This document shows, piece after piece, positions 1-5,489 of a stretch of DNA of 6,472 nucleotides. The notes beneath the pieces were generated by a model. That model saw nothing but the letters and a program-made list of their open reading frames with translations. It ran no database searches and was not told the DNA's origin. The stretch spans positions 1-6,472 of the forward strand of contig QIDJ01000218.1 of assembly GCA_003228395.1 (NCBI GenBank), read 5' to 3'. Origin of the DNA: Flammeovirgaceae bacterium. Lineage in GTDB: Bacteria; Bacteroidota; Bacteroidia; Cytophagales; Cyclobacteriaceae. Both the position numbers and the translations under genes were made by a program. How positions within the stretch are numbered: the stretch's first letter is position 1; every line of letters starts with the position of its first letter.

Positions 1-724
1 GTGAATCGTAGCTCAAGGTTACCGGCAAAACGCTGGATTGATCATCTGCATACAGCAGGGATTCGCCTTTCGGACCGTAGCATCCTGAGTGCCCGTTATA
101 TTCAATATGGTTGCCGTCAAAACCTGTGCGGTTTACACCGGCGCAATAGGCCAGGTTTTCAACAGCCCGCGCCTTCAGCAGCACATCCCAGGCCGAAATC
201 CGCGCAGAAGGCCAGTTGGCAATATAAACAGCAAGATCATATTCGGGGCGGCTGTCCACCGTACGATTTCTTGACCACACCGGAAATCGCAGGTCATAAC
301 ATACCAGGGGGAGAATACGCCAGCCTTTACGGGTCACGATTAACCGGGTTTTGCCATAATCAAAATAATGATGCTCGTCAGCCATTCTGAACAGATGCCG
401 TTTGTCATAGGTATGCACATCGTCATCTGAAACACAGTGCAGCCGGTTATAATATTTGCCGTTTTCGCTGACAATGAAACTACCAATTACAAGTGCATCT
501 GAAAGCAGCGACATGCGTTTCATCCATTGCAGCGTTTTATCTCCCGGAGGCTCTGCCAGGCCAGTGGTTTCCATGGTAAAGCCCGTTGAAAACATTTCCG
601 GAAGTATGATCACATCGGTTTCCTGGCCCAGGGCGTCTATTTTTTCTTCCAGCATAGCCAGATTGGCATCGATATCATGCCAGAAAAGTTCAGTTTGAAT
701 CAGGTAAAGGGTCAGATCCTGCAT
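1..724 (-). CDS. yafV: Omega-amidase, YafV/Nit2-type nitrilase-superfamily hydrolase (3' end outside window)
   Basis: Reading leftward from an ATG at 724, 241 codons stay open to the window edge, so perhaps 15-20 C-terminal residues are missing compared with the usual ~255 aa. The nitrilase catalytic triad is visible: Glu43 in LPEMFSTGF, Lys108 in YDKRHLF and Cys142 in LVCYDLRFP. These motif contexts, with WSRN after the Cys motif, are typical of the YafV/Nit2 branch rather than of true nitrilases or N-carbamoyl-putrescine amidases. Family members are cytosolic and hydrolyse the omega-amide of 2-oxoglutaramate or 2-oxosuccinamate, giving 2-oxoglutarate or oxaloacetate plus ammonia. The start lies inside the end of the upstream aminotransferase gene (13-base overlap), which suggests translational coupling and fits a role in disposing of that enzyme's 2-oxo-acid amide product. 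The family is clear; the exact substrate is inferred. Confidence 0.9.
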   Translation of the reverse strand, partial: MQDLTLYLIQTELFWHDIDANLAMLEEKIDALGQETDVIILPEMFSTGFTMETTGLAEPPGDKTLQWMKRMSLLSDALVIGSFIVSENGKYYNRLHCVSDDDVHTYDKRHLFRMADEHHYFDYGKTRLIVTRKGWRILPLVCYDLRFPVWSRNRTVDSRPEYDLAVYIANWPSARISAWDVLLKARAVENLAYCAGVNRTGFDGNHIEYNGHSGCYGPKGESLLYADDQSSVLPVTLSYDS

Positions 725-1872
725 ATAATTTCGGCTGCTTTTTCGATGGTTTCATCCTTTTTCGCAAAACAAAAGCGCAGGATGTGGTTATTCCGCTGAC
801 CGGTGTAAAACGGCGACACCGGAATAGACGCAATTTTATACTCCTTTGTCAGGTATTCGGCCATGGTGCATTCATCCTTGTCAGAAATAGCGTCATACGA
901 GAGCAACTGAAAGTAGGTGCCCGAGCATTTTATTGGTACAAACCGGCTTCCGGCGATCCGGTTTAAAAACAGGTCTCTTTTCTTTTCGTAAAATACGTGA
1001 AGGTTCTGATAATTTTTTTTGTCCGCCAGGTAGGTGGCAAGCCCAAACTGTATCGGTGTGTTTACACTGAAATTCAGAAACTGGTGGACTTTCCGGATTT
1101 CCACCATTAACTCCGAAGCGGCTACTACATACCCCACTTTCCATCCGGTAACATGGAATGTTTTTCCGAAACTGAATACGGCCATACTTCGCTCACGCAG
1201 CCCGGGATACCGCAAAACACTCTCATGCTGTAATCCGTCAAAAATGATCCGGTCATAAACCTCATCGGAGAGCACGAGCAGGTTCCTTTCCATGGCAACC
1301 TGTTCGAGTGATGCCATGTCTGCTTTACTCCAGATAGATCCGGTAGGGTTGTGGGGCGTGTTGATGATGATCATCCTGGTCTTTTCAGAGAGGGCTTCCT
1401 CCACCTTGTCCCACTGCACGGAAAAATCCTCCGGATTGAGCTGCACAGGTACGGGTACACCCCCGCATAACCGTACGGCCGGAATATACGAATCATAGGC
1501 CGGTTCTAAAATAAGCACTTCATCCCCCGGGTGTATAAAAGCTGTGATACAGGAGTATAACGCCTCGGTAGCGCCTCCTGTCACCGTGATTTCAGCATCT
1601 TTGTCACCATTCCAGTTATAGGTGTCTGCCAGCGAATTTGTTATGCTTTCGCTCAGAAAAGGCAGCCCTGGCATCGGGGCATATTGATTATGTCCCTGCC
1701 TCATGGCGTTATTTACATGTGCAATCAGTTTAGATGAAACCGCAAAGTCTGGAAATCCCTGTGATAAGTTTAATGCACCATATTCATCAGCCATTTTTGA
1801 CATGACTGTAAAAATCGTTGTGCCGATATCCGGAAGTTTAGATGTGAACAACTGGTTTGTATTTCTGATCAA
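712..1872 (-). CDS. ybdL: PLP-dependent methionine/glutamine aminotransferase (YbdL-type, class I fold)
   Basis: This 386-aa protein is a full-length fold-type I aminotransferase. Visible landmarks are the N-terminal SKLPDIGTTIFTVMSKMA and NLSQGFPDF segments, NTPHNPTG (Asn175), SDEVYD (Asp203, Tyr206), the PLP Schiff-base Lys237 in SFGKTFHVTGWKVGY, and the carboxylate-binding Arg366 in LRFCFAKK. The whole pattern closely follows E. coli YbdL, a methionine-preferring aminotransferase related to glutamine transaminase K/kynurenine aminotransferase. It would move the amino group from Met, Gln or an aromatic amino acid to a 2-oxo acid in the cytosol. The start is a TTG: an in-frame TGA lies directly upstream, and the first ATG (codon 24) would remove the conserved KLP...GTTIFT segment. 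It lies 88 bases after def and overlaps the downstream omega-amidase gene by 13 bases. Confidence 0.93.
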   Translation of the reverse strand: MIRNTNQLFTSKLPDIGTTIFTVMSKMADEYGALNLSQGFPDFAVSSKLIAHVNNAMRQGHNQYAPMPGLPFLSESITNSLADTYNWNGDKDAEITVTGGATEALYSCITAFIHPGDEVLILEPAYDSYIPAVRLCGGVPVPVQLNPEDFSVQWDKVEEALSEKTRMIIINTPHNPTGSIWSKADMASLEQVAMERNLLVLSDEVYDRIIFDGLQHESVLRYPGLRERSMAVFSFGKTFHVTGWKVGYVVAASELMVEIRKVHQFLNFSVNTPIQFGLATYLADKKNYQNLHVFYEKKRDLFLNRIAGSRFVPIKCSGTYFQLLSYDAISDKDECTMAEYLTKEYKIASIPVSPFYTGQRNNHILRFCFAKKDETIEKAAEIICRI

Positions 1873-1960
1873 TCAGGCCTAAATTAATAATCAATGTATC
1901 TTATCGAAAGCGTAAGAATTAAAAAGCTTTATAAAGTTTTGCTTCCGGTTATATAAAGCG

Positions 1961-2518
1961 CTAAACTTTTGCCAGCGGGGCAATGATGCGGTATGAAATA
2001 TCCACCTTACCTTTGCTTATATTACTGAGTTTTCCTTTAAGTAGTCGCTTTTTCAATGGCGTAAGATGATCGGTAAACAGTTTGCCGTTTATATGGTCAT
2101 ATTCATGCTGGAGGATACGTGCAACAATGCCGCTGAAAACTTCTTCATGTTCCTCCCACTGCTCATCCATATATCTGATCTTTACGGTATCCTTACGTTC
2201 CACATCTTCACGAATGTTGGGAATACTGAGGCACCCCTCCTCAAAAATCCATTCTTCTCCGTTCTCGGATATTATTTCCGGGTTGATAAACACCTGTTTA
2301 AAATCTCCCACCTCTTCATCATCCATCTGACTGGTGTCAATAATAAATAATCGTACACTTCGCCCGATCTGAGGAGCAGCCAGCCCCACGCCATTGGCTG
2401 CATACATCGTCTCGAACATGTCTTCTGCAAGCGATTTCACGTCGATCGACCCGGGCTTGATTGCTTTTGCTTTTTTCTTCAGAACCGGGTCGCCATACAT
2501 TACAATTGGGTAAACCAT
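1961..2518 (-). CDS. def: Peptide deformylase
   Basis: The 185-aa product has all three deformylase motifs: motif 1 GVGLAAPQIG (residues 43-52), motif 2 EGCLS (94-98, metal ligand Cys96) and motif 3 HEYDHINGK (138-146, metal ligands His138 and His142, catalytic Glu139). The enzyme removes the formyl group from the N-terminal methionine of nascent proteins in the cytosol. Length and spacing are normal for the family and nothing essential is missing. The ATG start gives the expected N-terminus (MVYPIVMYGDPVLKK). It follows ruvX with a gap of 34 bases on the same strand; a ruvX-def pair is common in Bacteroidota, which supports co-transcription. The C-terminal extension after motif 3 (about residues 150-185) is basic and ordinary for this group. 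Confidence 0.97.
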   Translation of the reverse strand: MVYPIVMYGDPVLKKKAKAIKPGSIDVKSLAEDMFETMYAANGVGLAAPQIGRSVRLFIIDTSQMDDEEVGDFKQVFINPEIISENGEEWIFEEGCLSIPNIREDVERKDTVKIRYMDEQWEEHEEVFSGIVARILQHEYDHINGKLFTDHLTPLKKRLLKGKLSNISKGKVDISYRIIAPLAKV

Positions 2519-2552
2519 AAAAAAATACGCAGTTTATAAATCAATAAAATTA

Positions 2553-2975
2553 TCAGTTGTTATATTCCATTCTTTCCAGATAGGATTGCAAAATAATGGA
2601 AGCGCTGATTTTATCAATATTTGACTTCCTCATTCTTTCTTTTTTCTTCATTCCTCCTGCAATCATTGCTGCAACAGCCATTTTAGAAGTAAATTGTTCC
2701 TTTTCGGTAACAATTTCCACTTCGGGAAACAGTTCTTTCAGTTTGGCGACAAATTTATTTACAGCCCCGGTAACATGTGTAGCCTGGCCGTTAAGCCTTT
2801 CGGGCATACCCACTACAATGGTTTCCACATTTTCTTTCGACAGGTATTCATGAAGATATTCCATGATACGTGCTTGATCAATGGTGGTAAGCGGGCTTGC
2901 TACGATCTTCATAGGGTCAGTAACGGCTATTCCAACCCGTTTTAATCCGTAATCGATGCCCAATATTCTTCCCAT
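2553..2975 (-). CDS. ruvX: RuvX/YqgF-family putative Holliday junction resolvase (RNase H fold)
   Basis: From the ATG at 2975 the product is 140 aa, the normal YqgF size. It starts MGRILGIDYGLKRVGIAVTD, with the first RNase H-fold acidic residue at Asp8. The beta-strand motif ETIVVGMPERLNG is at 51-63, KEQFTSKMA at 92-100 corresponds to the family DER(F/L)TS motif, and the C-terminal DKISASIILQSYLE (Asp121) matches the usual D-x-x-A-A-x-x-I-L-Q block. The family acts on branched DNA and/or in RNA processing, including 16S rRNA 5'-end maturation in E. coli. The frame stays open upstream to a TTG at 3002 (nine extra residues), but the ATG puts the conserved GIDYG in its usual place. It is the first gene of the leftward group. 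The DER motif is degenerate here: only its Glu (Glu93) is retained. Confidence 0.94.
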   Translation of the reverse strand: MGRILGIDYGLKRVGIAVTDPMKIVASPLTTIDQARIMEYLHEYLSKENVETIVVGMPERLNGQATHVTGAVNKFVAKLKELFPEVEIVTEKEQFTSKMAVAAMIAGGMKKKERMRKSNIDKISASIILQSYLERMEYNN

Positions 2976-2987
2976 TGTTTTGGCTGA

Positions 2988-3007
2988 GCATTTTAAATTC
3001 AAAATGC
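2988..3007. repeat. Perfect inverted repeat in the ruvX leader
   Basis: GCATTTT (2988-2994) and AAAATGC (3001-3007) are perfect 7-base inverted arms around a 6-base centre. The element lies between the candidate -7 box and the ruvX ATG, so it would be within the 5' leader as a weak hairpin, or could be a dimeric operator. It also spans the alternative TTG start at 3002. Being AT-rich, it may be chance. Confidence 0.35.
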
Positions 3008-3021
3008 ATAAATGAATATTG

Positions 3022-3050
3022 CAAAGATAATAAAAGTTATGACCTTAAAA
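3022..3050 (-). promoter_or_regulatory. Candidate Bacteroidota-type promoter for the ruvX-def-ybdL-yafV group
   Basis: On the minus strand, positions 3029-3022 read TATCTTTG, a perfect match to the Bacteroidota -7 consensus TAnnTTTG, followed by CAATATT where transcription could begin. Upstream, at a spacing of 17 bases, is TTTT (3050-3047), a poor version of the -33 TTTG element. A start near 3015 would leave a leader of about 40 bases before the ruvX ATG. The -7 box is clear; use of this promoter is inferred from its position and orientation. Confidence 0.5.
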
Positions 3051-3056
3051 TTAAGG
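3043..3056. repeat. Short inverted repeat near the -33 region of the ruvX promoter
   Basis: CCTTAA and TTAAGG form perfect 6-base arms with a 2-base centre. The element overlaps the place where the -33 element of the candidate leftward promoter would lie, so it could be an operator. It is short and AT-rich, and no regulator gene is nearby to support it. Confidence 0.25.
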
Positions 3057-3163
3057 CCTCGAAATTCTGCATGTTGATTTGCTTCCACCGGATAGGTTTT
3101 AAACAAAAAGGTGTAATTTTAGCCCGGAGATGCACAAAGTATATTGAATTAATAATCAGGTAA

Positions 3164-4786
3164 GTGAATAAGATAAGAAATACAAAGACAGAAATACGTT
3201 TTCCGTTAATAATAGCCATTGCTGTGGTAGCGGGTATATTCATCGGCGCTACCATGCTCGAGCCCAAATCTTCCCTACATGGTATTACAGGAAGTATTGC
3301 AAAATTCAAGGATGTAATTCTGAGCATTGACAAGAATTATGTGGATGAAGTGGATGCCCTGCGGCTCGTTGATGATGCTATAGTTGAGATGCTTCGCGAG
3401 TTGGATCCGCATTCAACCTATATACCAAGCGAAGAAGTGGAACGGTTAAATGCCCAGTTGCGTGGAACATATGAAGGTATTGGAATACAGTTCGATATAC
3501 TCAGAGATACAGTTTATGTAATCAGGGTGCTGGAAGGAGGGCCGTCAAAAACCATTGGGTTGCAATCAGGAGATAAGGTGATACAGGTGGAAGGCGAAAT
3601 CATTGCAGGCACTGGTATTACCAATAAAGGGGTGACCGACCGGTTACTGGGCCAGGCTGGTTCTGAAGTGACCATTACAATTATAAGGGAAAACGAAGAA
3701 ATTGATTATACGATTAGAAGAGGTACCATACCTCAGCGTTCCGTTGAAGCGAGCTACATGATCAAAAATGAAACGGGCTATATTAAAATAACCCGGTTTG
3801 GATCCAAAACCTACGATGAATTCAAAAGTGCACTTTCCGAAATGCTTGAAAAAGGCATGACGAAACTTATTTTGGATCTCCAGGGTAATCCCGGTGGATT
3901 AATGAGCGCCGCCGAAGACATTTCAGATGAACTGATAACCGGCAAAAAACTTATTGTTTCACAGAAAAGCGTACACGACCGTTATAATTCATCATACTAT
4001 GCCCGAAAGGAAGGGATATTTGAAAGTGGTCCGGTAATCGTGCTGGTTGATGAATACAGTGCATCGGCTTCAGAAATCGTTGCCGGCGCATTACAGGATC
4101 ACGACAGGGCGTTGATTGTGGGAAGGCGATCATTCGGGAAAGGGCTGGTGCAAATGCCGATATCATTGAATGACAGATCCGAGCTTCGGCTTACCATTGC
4201 ACGCTATTATACCCCCAGCGGCAGGTCTATCCAGAAGCCTTATAACAATGGAGAAGATTATTACTCAGATATTTCAAGCAGGTACGATCATGGAGAATTT
4301 TTTCATGCAGACAGCATCAAATTTGAAGATTCACTGAAGTTTGAAACGGCCAAAGGACGAACCATCTATGGCGGTGGCGGCATTATGCCTGATTATTTTG
4401 TACCCTACGACACCGCCATGCAAACGGCCTACTATCGCGCGCTGATAAACAAAAGGGCTGTTCGGGAATATTCGTTCAACTATTTTTTGGCAAACAGGGA
4501 GGAATTGGAAAATATGCAGTTTGATGATTTCCTGAATTCTTTTGTCATATCTGATGAAATGCTCCAAAATATTATTGTAATTGGCGAAGAACTGGGTATT
4601 GCCTTTAATAAAACCGAATTTCAGTACTCGCTACCATTGCTTAAAGGTTTTGTAAAAGCAGATATTGCCTCATTTGTATGGGCCGAAAACGGCTATTATC
4701 CGGTATTCAATCCTGTTTCGAACGAAATATACAACCGGGCGCTTGAATTGTTTGATGAAGCCGCCCTGCTGGCAGAAGCCTATTAA
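3164..4786 (+). CDS. S41-family C-terminal processing protease (CtpA-type), membrane anchored, PDZ domain
   Basis: The 540-aa protein starts at a GTG; an in-frame TAA directly precedes it, and the first ATG (codon 31) would delete the membrane anchor. Order: short basic N-terminus, hydrophobic segment at about 13-31 (signal anchor), a helical N-terminal region at about 40-95 with ELDPHSTYIP, a PDZ domain at about 97-185 (GIGIQF, GGPSKTIGLQSGDKVIQVEG), and the tail-specific protease core at about 190-360. The catalytic serine is Ser301 in SASASEI, the general base Lys326 in SFGKG, 25 residues later as in Prc and CtpB, and Gln330 follows. All three are intact. DLQGNPGG (238-245) is the usual loop before the active site. 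The C-terminal region at about 405-540 is an extension often seen in Bacteroidota members. It should act in the periplasm, trimming or degrading envelope proteins from their C-termini. It is divergent from ruvX and probably monocistronic. Confidence 0.95.
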   Translation: MNKIRNTKTEIRFPLIIAIAVVAGIFIGATMLEPKSSLHGITGSIAKFKDVILSIDKNYVDEVDALRLVDDAIVEMLRELDPHSTYIPSEEVERLNAQLRGTYEGIGIQFDILRDTVYVIRVLEGGPSKTIGLQSGDKVIQVEGEIIAGTGITNKGVTDRLLGQAGSEVTITIIRENEEIDYTIRRGTIPQRSVEASYMIKNETGYIKITRFGSKTYDEFKSALSEMLEKGMTKLILDLQGNPGGLMSAAEDISDELITGKKLIVSQKSVHDRYNSSYYARKEGIFESGPVIVLVDEYSASASEIVAGALQDHDRALIVGRRSFGKGLVQMPISLNDRSELRLTIARYYTPSGRSIQKPYNNGEDYYSDISSRYDHGEFFHADSIKFEDSLKFETAKGRTIYGGGGIMPDYFVPYDTAMQTAYYRALINKRAVREYSFNYFLANREELENMQFDDFLNSFVISDEMLQNIIVIGEELGIAFNKTEFQYSLPLLKGFVKADIASFVWAENGYYPVFNPVSNEIYNRALELFDEAALLAEAY

Positions 4787-4828
4787 TAATAGAGTTTTGC
4801 TAAAATTTAGTGAGGAATGGGTATTTTG

Positions 4829-4933
4829 CAAGAATGCAAGAAGGCAAGAATGCAAGAAGGCAAGAATGCTAAAATGCTAAAATGATAAAATGATACTCGC
4901 TCATTCACGCATTCACGCATTTAAGCATTTATA
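4829..4933. repeat. 8-base-periodic AATG/CATT inverted-repeat array
   Basis: Eight head-to-tail 8-base units fill 4829-4892: CAAGAATG, CAAGAAGG, CAAGAATG, CAAGAAGG, CAAGAATG, CTAAAATG, CTAAAATG, ATAAAATG. After a 9-base centre (4893-4901), four units run in the opposite sense (4902-4933): CATTCACG twice, CATTTAAG, CATTTATA. Because the second half is built on CATT where the first is built on AATG, the transcript could fold into a long imperfect hairpin; CTAAAATG against CATTTAAG is complementary at 7 of 8 positions. It lies 42 bases after the S41 protease stop. It may serve as a terminator or 3' stabiliser, or be a dispersed extragenic repeat; there is no clean U-tract. Short open frames across it are low-complexity and not credible genes. 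Confidence 0.8.
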
Positions 4934-4989
4934 CGTTTAGTTATTATCATCTCAACCAAATTTTAAGTTCAACCAATCAGTAAACCGGC

Positions 4990-5306
4990 ATGGCATATTA
5001 TTTCAGACTTGGGAACATACCGGAAAAGCGGCATATTCAGTTCAGGAAGCCGGATGGATCGTTATTCATGAGGAGCTTGTCAGTTCGCTCGGTTTTTCCG
5101 GAATATATGCCAACCTTTACCACATTCATCAGCCTCCGCCCATCCATCAGACCTTCCAGGCGAATAACCTTGTGATATGCTCCTTTGTGCCTCGTTTGTT
5201 TGATTATCATCCGCAGGCCATTCCGGCGCCTTACAATCATTCCAATATTGATTCGGATGAAGTATTGTATTATGTGGAGGGAGCGTTTATGAGCCGGAAA
5301 GCGTAG
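4990..5306 (+). pseudogene. hmgA: Homogentisate 1,2-dioxygenase remnant (frameshifted, internally deleted, truncated)
   Basis: Two joined frames give about 105 residues of a normally ~385-aa enzyme, which opens the ring of homogentisate in tyrosine/phenylalanine degradation. The first frame (from ATG 4990) reads MAYYFRLGNIPEKRHIQFRK and on through PDGSL, the HmgA N-terminus. One base is missing around 5065-5067 (TTA TT- CAT); from 5067 the second frame continues HEELVSSLGFSGIYANLYHI, still N-terminal. It then passes directly into the C-terminal block: HQPPPIHQTF, then VPRLFDYHPQAIPAPYNHSN and IDSDEVLYYVEGAFMSRK, ending at a TAG (5304-5306). About 235 codons between HIH and QPPP are absent, as is everything after MSRK. 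The first two iron ligands are still encoded (His in YNHSN, Glu in DEVLYY), but the distal PHGP ligand segment is lost. The product cannot be active. Little further decay is visible, suggesting recent loss. A frameshift from sequencing error could explain only one of the three lesions. Confidence 0.9.
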
Positions 5307-5343
5307 GATAATCTTTCGCGAGGTCAACTTCTATTTCAGCAAT

Positions 5344-5438
5344 TAAATAAGAGGCAAAGGCACGGAAGTAACTTCCGCACCAGGAGTAGAGGCAAAATAA
5401 ATAAGAGGCAAAGGCACGGAAGTAACTTCCGCACCAGG
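5344..5438. repeat. Two copies of a 41-base direct repeat, each with a palindrome
   Basis: Positions 5344-5384 and 5398-5438 are identical over 41 bases, with a period of 54 and a 13-base spacer (5385-5397) that contains a further GAGGCAAA (5389-5396) also found near the start of each copy. Each copy holds the perfect palindrome CGGAAGT-A-ACTTCCG at 5362-5376 and 5416-5430. The repeats lie in the convergent gap between the hmgA relic and the 3' end of the TPR gene. No open frame uses them. They could be part of a dispersed repeat family, a tandem operator, or a back-to-back hairpin structure; nothing here decides between these. Confidence 0.85.
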
Positions 5439-5489
5439 GTAAAATTTCTTATTGAATCCTTTTTGCACAGCTCCTTCACTCACAATCTG

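Noticed and set aside
1..390. Open frame on the + strand beginning with GTG at position 1.
   Set aside because: It is antisense to the omega-amidase gene, has a non-protein-like composition and no recognisable motif; the minus strand carries the catalytic triad motifs.
1920..1945. Rho-independent terminator between def and the aminotransferase gene.
   Set aside because: The CTTTATAAAG palindrome is short and AT-only at its core, with no stable GC stem; co-transcription remains the simpler reading.
3097..3121. Promoter for the S41 protease gene (TTTT, then TAATTTTA at 3114-3121).
   Set aside because: The -7 box has one mismatch to TAnnTTTG and the gap to the possible upstream element is only 13 bases, too short; a promoter must exist in this region but I cannot place it.
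3037..3333. Minus-strand open frame of 98 codons over the start of the protease gene.
   Set aside because: It is the complement of the protease signal-anchor region and the promoter region, and has no recognisable domain.
4665..4880. Open frames running across the end of the protease gene and the octamer array on either strand.
   Set aside because: They are out of frame with the protease or made of repeat-derived residues, with no homology-like content.
4990..5175. A small intact gene starting MAYYFRLGNIPEKRHIQFRK.
   Set aside because: After residue 26 this frame loses all similarity, while the frame one base away continues HmgA homology; it is the front of the pseudogene.
5307..5343. Continuation of hmgA after the TAG stop.
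   Set aside because: The codons after the stop (DNLSRGQLLFQQ) only vaguely resemble the expected segment, and the spacing to the glycine does not fit; no PHGP motif appears in any frame.
5344..5438. CRISPR array.
   Set aside because: There are only two 41-base repeats with a 13-base spacer, too short for a protospacer-derived spacer, and no cas gene is present.
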